Shown here piece by piece: positions 54,925 to 64,000 of a stretch of 64,000 nt of DNA; position 1 is the first letter of the stretch, and each line of letters opens with the position of its first letter. The notes under the pieces were generated by a model that saw only the letters and a list, made by a program, of their open reading frames with translations, was not told the DNA's origin and did no database searches. The stretch lies in assembly GCF_921293095.1 (NCBI RefSeq), contig NC_060251.1:40281644-40345643 (forward strand), given 5' to 3'. The position numbers were made by a program, and so were the translations under genes. This DNA is from Ischnura elegans. Lineage: Eukaryota > Arthropoda > Insecta > Odonata > Coenagrionidae.

Positions 54925-55124
54925 TGTTGAGGTTCCGTAATGAAAGATCGACTTATCTCAACATGAATTTATTTGTTGCTTCTTCACAGCGCAGAACAAG
55001 ACTAGACTCATACAGGGAATAATCACGATAGAAACCCAGTCAGCCAAAAAAAAAAACAAAAGAGCAATGAAACACGTAAAACAAGTCAAATCAGCAATTG
55101 AAAACTTTTACATTTTCTACAACA
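54925..55124 (-). repeat. Copia 5' LTR (200 bp)
   Basis: It contains the presumed promoter and start site of the element, though no clear TATA box could be assigned. It is almost identical to the 3' LTR. ATCGT follows at 55125-55129. Confidence 0.95.
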
Positions 55125-55149
55125 ATCGTTAATGACGTTTTCCTCATGA

Positions 55150-55245
55150 AGGTTTAAGTTGTGACTTGTAGCATACCTGCTCTGCATTTGGGAGGTCCGG
55201 ATTCGACTCCTGGCGAAGTAAAATGATTTTTTTTCTGGTGAATTC
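55150..55245 (+). mobile_element. Degenerate tRNA-SINE fragment
   Basis: 'gtccggattcgactcctggc' resembles a B-box and T-arm. It is followed by 'aaaatgattttttttctggtg', which is like the segment after the tRNA part in the 26.8-kb unit. The A box is eroded. Confidence 0.45.
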
Positions 55246-56868
55246 CACTCCGGGGGTAAAATACATGGCAGTTTTAATTACAGGTATTATCCAACGCAGA
55301 TGACACGCCTGATGAGCACAATTTAAATATGTTACCTACCATAATTCTTGAACAGTGCTCTTTTTCTGTATCGCTTCCATCCGTCTTTGTTTATTTACAC
55401 TCCTCATTGTACAAGGTGAAATTAATCATTTTCCCATCCCATCGAATGTCGTTTGGTAGAATGTCAAATTAGCATTGGTTTTTTATTGAGGATTAAATAC
55501 ATATTTTGATGACTGTATTTCAGCGTCAAGATATCTAGGAAATATCTTAGTATTTCTCTCAGCTTTTATATAACCTTCATTGGAGGTCAGAACCTCAGAG
55601 CCTCTATAATATCACACGTTTAAGCCTCGCATATTCCCAAGTTGCAACATTAATCCCACATCAAGGTAGATTCACTCATTACCCTTCTTTCATAAATCCG
55701 GTATTGAATATATTCAAATATTATGAGGCAGATAGCGATCAGTAAGCAACTCTCCATACCGCTTATTATCTTTGCTTAAATCTCCCAGTAATCGCGGTGT
55801 CTTCATTCAACTTTTTTTCATCATCGCTGTCGTTAATCTCAGCTCTTCTAAGGATTCGCTCATCTGGTGGATTTCTCCTCCGTCTATTTTCTCTTCATTA
55901 CCATTCCTTGGCAAAAATATTTTGCATATCTCCCTGACTCATCTTTTTCCGCACCTATCCTCGTAACAATGGCGATGGAGACGCTTCCTTCAGATTTTTT
56001 CCCGAATCCAGTTTCATATCAACTCCCCGCGAATATGTGGAAATGCGGTCATTCTGTTAAACCCTATAAATATCCTCTTCAGCAGACCAGTTCTCTCTCT
56101 CTCTCGTCACTGAATGCCCCGCTGGGAATCATGCATTCCATCCCAATAGCACACGCGTTCCCCGGGATTCCTCGTTAGCATTTTTCTCAGGCTTTGTATC
56201 CGCCTGCCCTACGTTCTCTTTTCCTCTGGTTCTACATCCAATCCAAAGAATATATGTCCGCACTTTCTTGACCACGGCCACGATAAACCTCAGAGTAAAC
56301 ATATGCAAGTGCTGTCATGGTGGCTGAGCGGTAATCGAATGCAGAGTCCAATATTGCCACCCCTGACGTCAAAATTACGTTGGGGAATAAAAGAATAGCA
56401 GATAAATAAAAAAATAGTAAAATGTAAAGCACATTTTTCTATATAAAATGATCAAATTTAGAATCCAATATTGCTATGCCCGACGTCAGTTCTACTATGG
56501 GAAATAAAAACGGGGCAGTCGTGGGACTGGCCGACAGAAGTGAAAACTGAAGTCATTATTATCCATTTATTTTTTTATATAGATTTAATATTATTAAAGA
56601 ACTAATTTTTCCAGTAATACTCATTTTTCAACAAAAATTTAAATTATTTTTTTCAGCAAACTGTTTATTATTAAATAATTATTAAAAATACGATGTGTAT
56701 GAATAGAAAGTAGCATCATTAATATATTAAAATATAATATGCTTTTATGTCTTTACCGTACAAAATTTTTACATCTATAATTTATGTTAAAATGTAATAT
56801 GTTTTATTGCACTTTTTTACAATATTTTTAAAACTAGTTTACATAAAACATTTTGTACTTCTGAAAAG
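55246..56868. other. No recognisable gene or repeat
   Basis: AT-rich DNA. Open frames at 55772-55966 and 55867-56178 overlap and look like chance. Confidence 0.4.
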
Positions 56869-57560
56869 TTAACTTTCATGTACAGTTTGAACAACACTTT
56901 CACCATCTTGACAACCAGCACCATCATCATCAATTTGTAAAACTGATACAATAGGTTTATGGTATATAAAATAAGAAATGAACAATTTTGATTCAAATCT
57001 GTTTAAATGTCTTGTAAAGACCTCGTAAATTGTAATTTTAATATTTCGTAGTACTGAGATTGCGATCATTTGAAGTTTTTAAACCAAATTCATTATTTAA
57101 AAATTCAATTAACGATATATTTTTATCGTCTGCAAAGTTTATGTTGAAATCTCCACTCAAAATCATTGGCAAATCATCAAATCTTTTTCCAATATTTTTT
57201 AAGCCATGCAGATGCGTCATGAGAATATATTAATAAATTTTCATACAAAAAGTCTCGTATAGCACGTAATGAATTATCCGGAGAAATGTAAACGGCAACC
57301 AAAATGATGAACTGACTATCACCAGAGTGGCAACGACATATACACATATCGCCGATATCAGAAGTAGTTGTGTTGAACATGCTGGCGTATTTCGCATGCA
57401 CATCCATGTAATTTGGGCAATAATTAAGTGTGTCCTTATTTTGATAAATAGCTACTCCTCCTGCTGGTCGATTATTTCTTTTGAAACTTGCAACAAAGTT
57501 AAAATTTGGGATATCAATTATTTCATCGCTACCCATATGAGTTTCTGATAAAATTAACAC
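56869..57560 (-). pseudogene. AP-type endonuclease domain of a mobile element, two frameshifts
   Basis: The minus strand encodes an exonuclease-endonuclease-phosphatase fold. 'LILSETHMGSDEIIDIPNF' has the catalytic-site glutamate, 'RPAGGVAIY' and 'ILVAVYISPDNS' are core strands, then after a first frameshift in an A-run near 57190 comes 'PMILSGDFNINF' with the conserved GDFN, and after a second near 57045 comes 'FISYFIYHKPIVS', the C-terminal histidine block. Such domains are found in non-LTR retrotransposons and in the tail of Helentron-type Helitron proteins; this sequence reminds me more of the latter, but that is from memory. No helicase or RT sequence lies next to it. The start lies upstream of the visible part, and the copy is inactive. 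Confidence 0.7.
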
Positions 57561-60500
57561 ATAAAAGAAACTGCCTTAAATTGTACTATGTATTAACAAT
57601 ATATTAACAAAGTACAGTTTCGAGACTGACTGTTCCCATTTAAAGTATAGCGGTGACGCAACCTATACCATTGTATACACTATACATATGTATATCTCGC
57701 TGTAGCGATCGCGGTGTCGGGTCGGTGACGCTCACGCGAATACTATGCTTTTTCCCCATCCCACAAAAGTGCTTATCGCCGCTAAAGAAGTTTTCACTTA
57801 AAATAAACTTGGCAAATAAATACTTTTCTATATAAACCAATCGAATTTTGAGTCCAGTACGTCCAGTACAGTTGAGCGCAGGACACTTCGATCGGTGTCC
57901 AAGTACTAAACTATCGAGAAAATACGCTGATTCCCATACGCAGAAACGTTGAGGGATTGGGTAAGTCTTCTAATTTCGGATTTTTATTCAGATAACACAT
58001 TGGTCAAATCACAGATATCTTTCCGATATCTACTCGGAGCGCGTTACTTCCTCCCCTGCGATTGGATTCAATCAAAATCGAGTTGAAAGCGAGCAAAATA
58101 CTCATATCGGCGAGGTGGAATCGCCTATGGAATTGAAAGATTTTATTGCTTGCCGTTTTTGTTCTTTCTAACGGAACTCTAGCGAGATGACTCCGTTCAA
58201 TGTTGAACGACATAAATAGTTTTGGTTTATTGCTCCCAATTTATAGCTCCGAGTCTTTATGCAACTCTATGATCGTGAATTTTCCTTCTCCAATCCATTT
58301 TCCTTTCCATTCTTATCTATAAAACTTAATTACTCGAACACACGTGAAACCACATTCATGTTCGCTGCCAGTACTATTAATTATAATTATTGAGAAGACT
58401 CTAGCAAGCCCCCAGCACCGAAAAAAAAGTTTCATTTCAGCCACAATGGGACTGCGCTTCCCGTCCGTTCTCCGGGCAGAAGATGCATGCTCTCTTATAT
58501 CTGATTAAATAGCGCTCTATATTAATGTTGCTAGAGTATGATTCATACAAATTAAAATTCTATAATTAGTCTCAGCACATAAAATCAAGAAAATGTTGTA
58601 ACTGTACTGCGTCGGAACAGTTTAATTCTCAAGATTATGCATATTCTCACGTGTATTGCACAGTAATTGGTTCCACAGCGGTAGAAATGGATTATTGGTC
58701 CATTTTTACCCACGGAAAATGCTGAAGATTCTAACGCAATCGATGATTTTGAATGTGTCCATTTAAACGATTCAATTATCCATTAACCTTTATCCGGTGA
58801 CGTGCGGTCCGAGAGACCTCTGCGTTTAAAAAATATGAATATTTTCAAATTGGCTGTTTTTAAATATCCAAAATCATCGTTAGCTTCATATATTTGTAAA
58901 ATAAGGATATAGCACTATTAAAATTGAACGTTTTTTTATTATTTAATTCTGAAAATTTACAAATTAATTCGATTAATAGTCTGAGAGACCTCACGTCACA
59001 CCTGCAGAATGCATCAAGAAAAGGAATAAACGAGATAAATTCAATTGTTTCCAATTAGTTAGCCATCTTTCTTTGACATTCAAGCCCTTATTTTGAATAA
59101 TGGCGAGATATTGACGCTTAAAAATGTTAATAAAATCTGTAGTGTTTTTGATACCAGTTTTTGGATCCTGATAAAATTACCTTTTTTTTTACCGAAAAAT
59201 TTATTCGTATTGGTAACGCATAAAATATAGAGGTTGGAATAGTTTAGATGATAAAGAAACATAAACTTAAGCAATAAAAATTACTTCGCAACATTTTATG
59301 AATGTTTGATTTATTGCGGTATATCCCAGATGGCACGCCACTGGTAGTGTGATAAATATTTCACGTCACTGGATAAGAGTTAAGAATCTTAAGTAGTTAG
59401 GTATTCCACTTTCGCTCGAAAAAGTAGACGGCATTATCCACGAAATAGTTGAATTTATGATATTTAACGGCTAAAATTTTATCCATTATCATTTTAGCCA
59501 TTACCCACCACTCCAGCATTTTCCTGGATCCCTAATTCGATTCCTCTAGAAATATGATCATTTTTGAATGCACTTTTTCTGTGATAAAAAACAAGGGGGT
59601 CATAACGAAAGTTGGTTGTGCGTACTATTCATTATCCTTGAACTTATTTTTGGAAATTTATCCGTATCATATTCTGTTACATTTAAATTCATAATTAATT
59701 ACGAGTTTTAATTTAAGCTTTCGACATCATGTCTACCAGCAATACTCTTCTTGAATTTACAAAAGAAAATCATAAATTTCGAGCCTAAACCTAATTCTTT
59801 CATAATATTTTTTATAATCCCCCCTGAAGATGAACTGCCACTACACATAAAAATGCAAAATACCAAAATGTGATGCTGGAATAAATCTGGACACTTTTCA
59901 TTCATAACTAGCTTCAATAATGAACCAGTATCTTTTAAACGACAACACTTAAACCAAATTTATACTTTCTATAACTGAATTATATGTTTTAAGAGAATTC
60001 GAAAAAGGCAATTGTATATTAGGAATCGACAAATAATGGTTATAAATAAATGAAAATTCACAATCAGAACAGATGTGAACCAATGAAATTTGAGGCCACC
60101 GTGAAATAGCGTGAATTTTTTAATTACGCATGAATAACAATATTTTCGATGAAGTACTTTAAATATTTTCAGAGTAGCCTATAAACCTGCTGAATCCAAT
60201 AAATAAATCAACTATTAGAAAAAGAATTAATAGTACACTAGGATTAAACTCATTAACCTGATATTGTGGCAAAAATTTCTCCCCAAGATATCACCACATT
60301 TTCAATGACGCATCAATAACATAATGTTATGATCAGTCATAGGTAGATGATTGTAAAATCTAGACCACGGCATCTGTTGGAAGGATGAAAGTTTACACTT
60401 GGGTAGGTACTCGACTTCTTCTATTAACTTGTGTATTAATGCTTTCTCCGTTCGATGAAGTCTCTCGTTTTTATCACTGCGAGGATATCCAAGCAATAAC

Positions 60501-61225
60501 CCGTTCACTCACACCTTCTGACACCCATACACAGCACTAAACATCCCACACACAGCATTTCTCCTTTCAAAACTCGAAGCGCAATTGCCCTGAATTTCTT
60601 CTTCGCTGACCGCTTGAAAGGGCGGGGGAAGCCGCAGCCCACTGGCAACCAAGGTCCGGCACGAATTAATATCTCGCTCAGAGTAAATATAAACAAGATA
60701 TTCGGCTTCTGCGCATCCAACCATGATTATTGTAGTATTCTACCGATTAAGGTAGGTTTCCATGGAGTACTAGTGAAGTGATCTGGGATCCTCCCTTTCC
60801 TTCCAGCACTGCCTTCTTCAATTCACTGTAAGGCCTACCCCCTTTCAATCTATTAAAAAAATCCTATTCTTTTCCTTCCCATACCTCGTTTCCCTAACAT
60901 TCTAGCACCATTTTCAATATTCCCTCCCCGCTAAGTACTCCTCCCATCCATACCTTCTGTCTCCTCCGTGTCTCATCTAAAAGCTGCTTCTCCTCGTCAA
61001 CCATATCCAGCACTTCGTCGTTCCTTCTCCTCTCCGTCCATTTCACCTTCTCCATACCCACATCTCGAACGCCTCCAACCTTCTCGTCCTCTCTCCTAAA
61101 ACTTAATTATATAGGTAAATAATTTTCATTTTTCAGAGTTAACTTATGGGCTAACAACGATAGACAATAGAATTATGGAAAGCGAACTTTATGATATATG
61201 ATCTTGTTCTTTTCCCGGCGTATGA
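57561..61225. other. Long stretch without recognisable gene or repeat
   Basis: AT-rich DNA with many short open frames (e.g. 57640-57840, 58004-58213, 59708-59917, 60505-60724). None has family features, and no terminal repeats were seen. Pyrimidine-rich sequence lies at 60780-61090. Confidence 0.4.
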
Positions 61226-61352
61226 TGCTGATGAAGTCTTATCGGGTTTTCCACCAGGTGAGTTCATTGTAGGTCGGCGTTCCGATGCCCTAGGAAGATG
61301 GTAGAGCCGTCGAAACAACGGCTTACAATCAACTCATTCGGACTTCATCAGC
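61226..61352. mobile_element. PLE-like snapback end
   Basis: 'gctgatgaagtc' (61227) and 'gacttcatcagc' (61341) are inverted, and 'ggtgagttcattgtag' pairs with 'cttacaatcaactcattc'. In the loop 'ctaggaagatggtagagccg' precedes 'tcgaaaca', the same layout as in the 5-kb and 49.8-kb ends. No coding part. Confidence 0.45.
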
Positions 61353-61884
61353 GAACTTAATGAATTGAACTCTGAGTTCTCATTTTCAATACTCATTTCA
61401 AGTTAATTGAAATGTATAAAATGAATTTCAAGAGGGACCCCATTGATTTGGTATAACATTATCTATCGCTCGATTCCATACCTCCTAGCGAGGCCCGCAT
61501 GCTCCTTAATTAGCCACGAAGTAAGATGCAAGCTCTCATTTTTTAAATAAATTTAAAAGGTAGACTATTATCTTAAGTGAATCAAATACGTTCGGAAGCA
61601 TATAATTCTATATCCAATATTTATTATCATTAGTAATTAAAATCTAAAGATAATGTGGCAAACCGTTCCAAGAAAAACTCCCATAAATTTTTAGGTAACA
61701 TTTACATCCTGCTATATTGTAAACCTCGGCTACTTTTAGATGCCGGCTCCTTAATTATATGCGAAAAAATATATTTTAAATATTGTTCGCATGTTTTTAT
61801 AATTCAAAAAAATCAATAATCACGCCCGGGCCATTGGCATGCTTTTTCAGAGTCACTCGCTAGTGTACGTAGCATGTGAAAATG

Positions 61885-62105
61885 CCACAGTGGAAAATTC
61901 ATTAGCCTTGACCGGAATTTCAACATGATCTTCCGCATCCGCGCCAGATATTATGCAACTTATGCCACCAATGTATCTTCTTCCTTCTCCTAGTCTCCGT
62001 GGAGGAAGGATAAGCCTGTAGAGTTGAAATGGTAGAACGCCGAGCGCGAATTCAGAAGACCTCCGTCAGAATTCCATGTCCAATTAAATGATTTTTTCAC
62101 CGTGG
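61885..62105. mobile_element. Foldback unit related to the tRNA-SINE hairpins
   Basis: 'CCACAGTGGAAAATTCATT' at 61885 and 'AATGATTTTTTCACCGTGG' to 62105 are inverted. Inside, 'gccttgaccggaatttcaac' recalls the T-arm side of the 26-kb units, while 'gtagagttgaaatggtagaac' is A-box-like in the other direction. The centre is strongly degraded. Confidence 0.5.
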
Positions 62106-62759
62106 AACCTTTGCATAACGTGTTTTGAAATTTAAATTATTGACTTGATTGGCTCTATTATGGCAAGGGAGGAGTACGGATTCAATTCTGGATACCTGTT
62201 TTCGTCCATCATTTTAAAATGTTTCCAAAATCATTCATTCATTCCCATTCGTTCAATCAGCATCAATCATTCAAGCATTGAACGAAGATATAACACCTTT
62301 GTAAATTTTCGCAGATTTTTTTCGAAGCTAATGCGTCATTTTCGAGTGCGAATTTTTTTACAACACAATACACGGTAAACACGACTAATAAATTTAAAAT
62401 AAGTTTGGCAAATTTGCGTTCACGATTTTTCAAATGTGACTTTGAGATTAATTTTTACCAGTTCATTTCGCGATGAAAAAAAACTTAAAATGAAATATTT
62501 CATTTTGCATCCTGAAATGTATGAGCAAGGGAGATACACTGTTTATTTTCTTAAAAAAAGGATGTCGTACCAAATGCATTCATTTGTGAACTGCGTATTC
62601 AATCTGCCACATCACTTTCTATGGCTATTTTCGGAATTCCAACCCAAACCTCCCAGATAAGTTGAATTCTGAATAATTTAAACAGTACTATCGGATTAGT
62701 CACACGTATGATAAAAATAAATTACATAAAAAGTCTGAAAATTGACGAAGGTTATATAT
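62106..62759. other. No recognisable gene or repeat
   Basis: AT-rich DNA with chance open frames. Confidence 0.4.
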
Positions 62760-63298
62760 ATCGATGGCAAAGTTCTAACAACACGTATCTCAAAAATAGC
62801 AACTTTTCAGGAGATGAAAAAAAACGATTAATTTTTTTTACTTTTACGCTGAAATTAAAAACTAAAAGTTCATAAAACTAAAACAGAAGCATTCTTTTGA
62901 AAACAAAGAGTTATTTTTTGCTTTTATTTTACTTTTTTATGTTACTACACTTTGTTTAAGATACCTGTCTCAAAACCGGCCGAATTTAATAATAATAATA
63001 ATAATTGCCTTTATTTTCATATACAAACTTGGTCCTTCTAAGCCATATGGCTTTTCAGAAGGTTCCAGTTATTCAATACAACATGTGACACATTGAGCGC
63101 ATAGCATTTATATTACAAGTTTCAACTTCAACTTTAGGGGCTTTTAAACAAAACTATTATAATTAATATATTTTGTACATTTCAGATTAAAATAAAGAAA
63201 TTACCAGTTTACAATATCACTTATTAACCAATCTTTCACTTTTCTTTTAATTTCGGCCAAAGATTTGATGTACGTGTTGTTAGAACTTAGCCATCGAT
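62760..63298. mobile_element. MITE family Q, copy 2, interrupted by a LINE
   Basis: ATCGATGGCAAAGTTCTAAC and GTTAGAACTTAGCCATCGAT are the inverted ends. TA lies on both sides if the final T of the palindrome is shared. The interior is inverted relative to copy 1 ('gatacctgtctcaaaaccggccgaat'). The extra length comes from a LINE tail. Confidence 0.75.
62987..63270 (-). mobile_element. LINE 3' end inserted in MITE family Q
   Basis: On the minus strand the insert begins with the C-terminal codons 'IKSLAEIKRKVKDWLISD', then a stop, a 3' UTR with the short hairpin 'agccatatggcttagaagg', 'aataaaggcaa' and an ATT/AAT-repeat tail (62987-63003). This is typical of a 5'-truncated non-LTR insertion. 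The clade is unknown. Confidence 0.65.
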
Positions 63299-64000
63299 AA
63301 CTTCATTCAGCATGAATTTTCACCAGGTGAAAGCCGAATTGATCATTTTGCAAGTTTCCCATTGCTTCGAGGACAACTTCTATCATCGCTCTATCATAAA
63401 CATCAACAACCTATTGACGCCCTCTCGCCCTGTCCTGACGACCGACCACCTATTAGCTTCGAGTGGTGCTTACTCCCCCTTTCCCAAGATCCCCACCCCA
63501 TCCGCATTCCGCGCCCTCCCCTGTCACAGTGACCCTGTTATGCTCGCAATTGGACGGGGCACATGCTACTTCATTTCCTCCGGAACGGAACAAAATTGTG
63601 CGACCCAATAAAAGGAAGAGGTGGGGGAACGGACGGGTACTTTTTCCTTCGCGGGCGGCCGGGCGCGTCACAATAGTCTCCCACGAAAAGAGACATCGGC
63701 GGCGCGTCCGGTATTTTTTAGCGGACGGTTCGACGGACGGTTCACTTCCCCAATTCAGCGAGGACTGTGGAAAATGAGGAGGGAAAATTGCACGCAATTT
63801 TAGGGTTCGTCTCACTTTCTTTCTTTCTTTCTTTCCCTTTCAAATGTCGGTCAACTTCCGAAATCAAAAGTTTTCTCCGCTCGAAGAGAGGAACGTTAGT
63901 GTCATTTCGCATGATCAATCGGGTAAAGACGTATGCAATAAAGTTTTCTTTCGTTACGAGAACTTAAACATTAAATGTATTAAGAAAGTCGCAACATGTA
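63299..64000. other. GC-rich patch, no gene recognised
   Basis: 63400-63800 is GC-rich with overlapping open frames in both directions (e.g. 63453-63815 minus, 63463-63777 plus). There is no TATA box with a supporting leader and no family similarity. A 'ttctttctttctttc' microsatellite lies at 63820. Confidence 0.4.

Larger units (their letters stand above)
50521..55124 (-). mobile_element. Intact Ty1/copia LTR retrotransposon (4604 bp)
   Basis: The element lies on the minus strand: 5' LTR 54925-55124, primer site 54913-54924, Gag-Pol 54760-50876, polypurine tract 50719-50731, 3' LTR 50521-50718. The LTRs differ by one base and by 2 nt in an A-run. The 5-bp ATCGT duplications are perfect. With an uninterrupted frame, everything needed for an autonomous copy seems present, so the insertion is recent. 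Confidence 0.97.

Noticed and set aside
63453..63815. 120-codon minus-strand protein
   Set aside because: It lies in a GC-rich patch where both strands are open, and the peptide has low-complexity composition and no family features.
1..64000. CRISPR arrays, operons, riboswitches or prophage
   Set aside because: Tandem arrays found are degenerate satellites or minisatellites without spacers, and the element content is eukaryotic.

Overview
The window looks like accessory, repeat-rich DNA from a large, AT-rich arthropod nuclear genome, most likely an insect. There are no operons or closely packed genes. Almost everything recognisable is a transposable element or its debris: one intact Ty1/copia retrotransposon, remnants of several non-LTR (LINE) families, Penelope-like (PLE) fragments, a mariner pseudogene, a Transib-like element, a Tigger/pogo-like element, tRNA-derived SINE or foldback units, and about twenty MITEs with visible terminal inverted repeats (TIRs) and target-site duplications (TSDs). 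No complete single-copy host gene could be recognised. The species cannot be told from the sequence alone.

Layout. 0-7 kb: LINE 3' remnants interrupted by hAT-type MITEs, a PLE-like snapback end near 5 kb, and a frameshifted LINE reverse-transcriptase C-terminus at 5.8-6.8 kb. 7-14 kb: a degenerate four-unit satellite, the first copy of a ~665-bp MITE called here family M, and a foldback/composite repeat zone. 14-24 kb: a foldback MITE with a hAT nested in a second copy, a Transib-like element with CGGCG duplications, and a pogo-like element carrying a family M copy and a hAT. 26-32 kb: SINE units containing tRNA-like sequence in inverted pairs, then hAT and Harbinger-like MITEs. 32.8-33.2 kb: the best candidate for a host gene start, with a TATA box, initiator, ATG-free leader and an ATG-AAG then GT splice donor. 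34-35 kb: an internally deleted mariner. 36-50 kb: two more family M copies, three strong hairpins, an antisense LINE end, a 19-bp minisatellite inside inverted ends, and PLE fragments. 50.5-55.1 kb: the intact copia element on the minus strand. 55-64 kb: mostly featureless AT-rich DNA with an endonuclease pseudogene, a third PLE-like end and a MITE interrupted by a LINE tail.

Relationships. The elements are nested rather than functionally linked: hAT MITEs sit in LINE, Harbinger and unknown repeats, and one insertion is confirmed by an empty paralogous copy in the same window. The copia element has nearly identical LTRs, a tRNA-iMet-type primer site, a polypurine tract, a 5-bp duplication and one uninterrupted 1294-codon Gag-Pol frame, so it is the youngest and only plausibly active element here.
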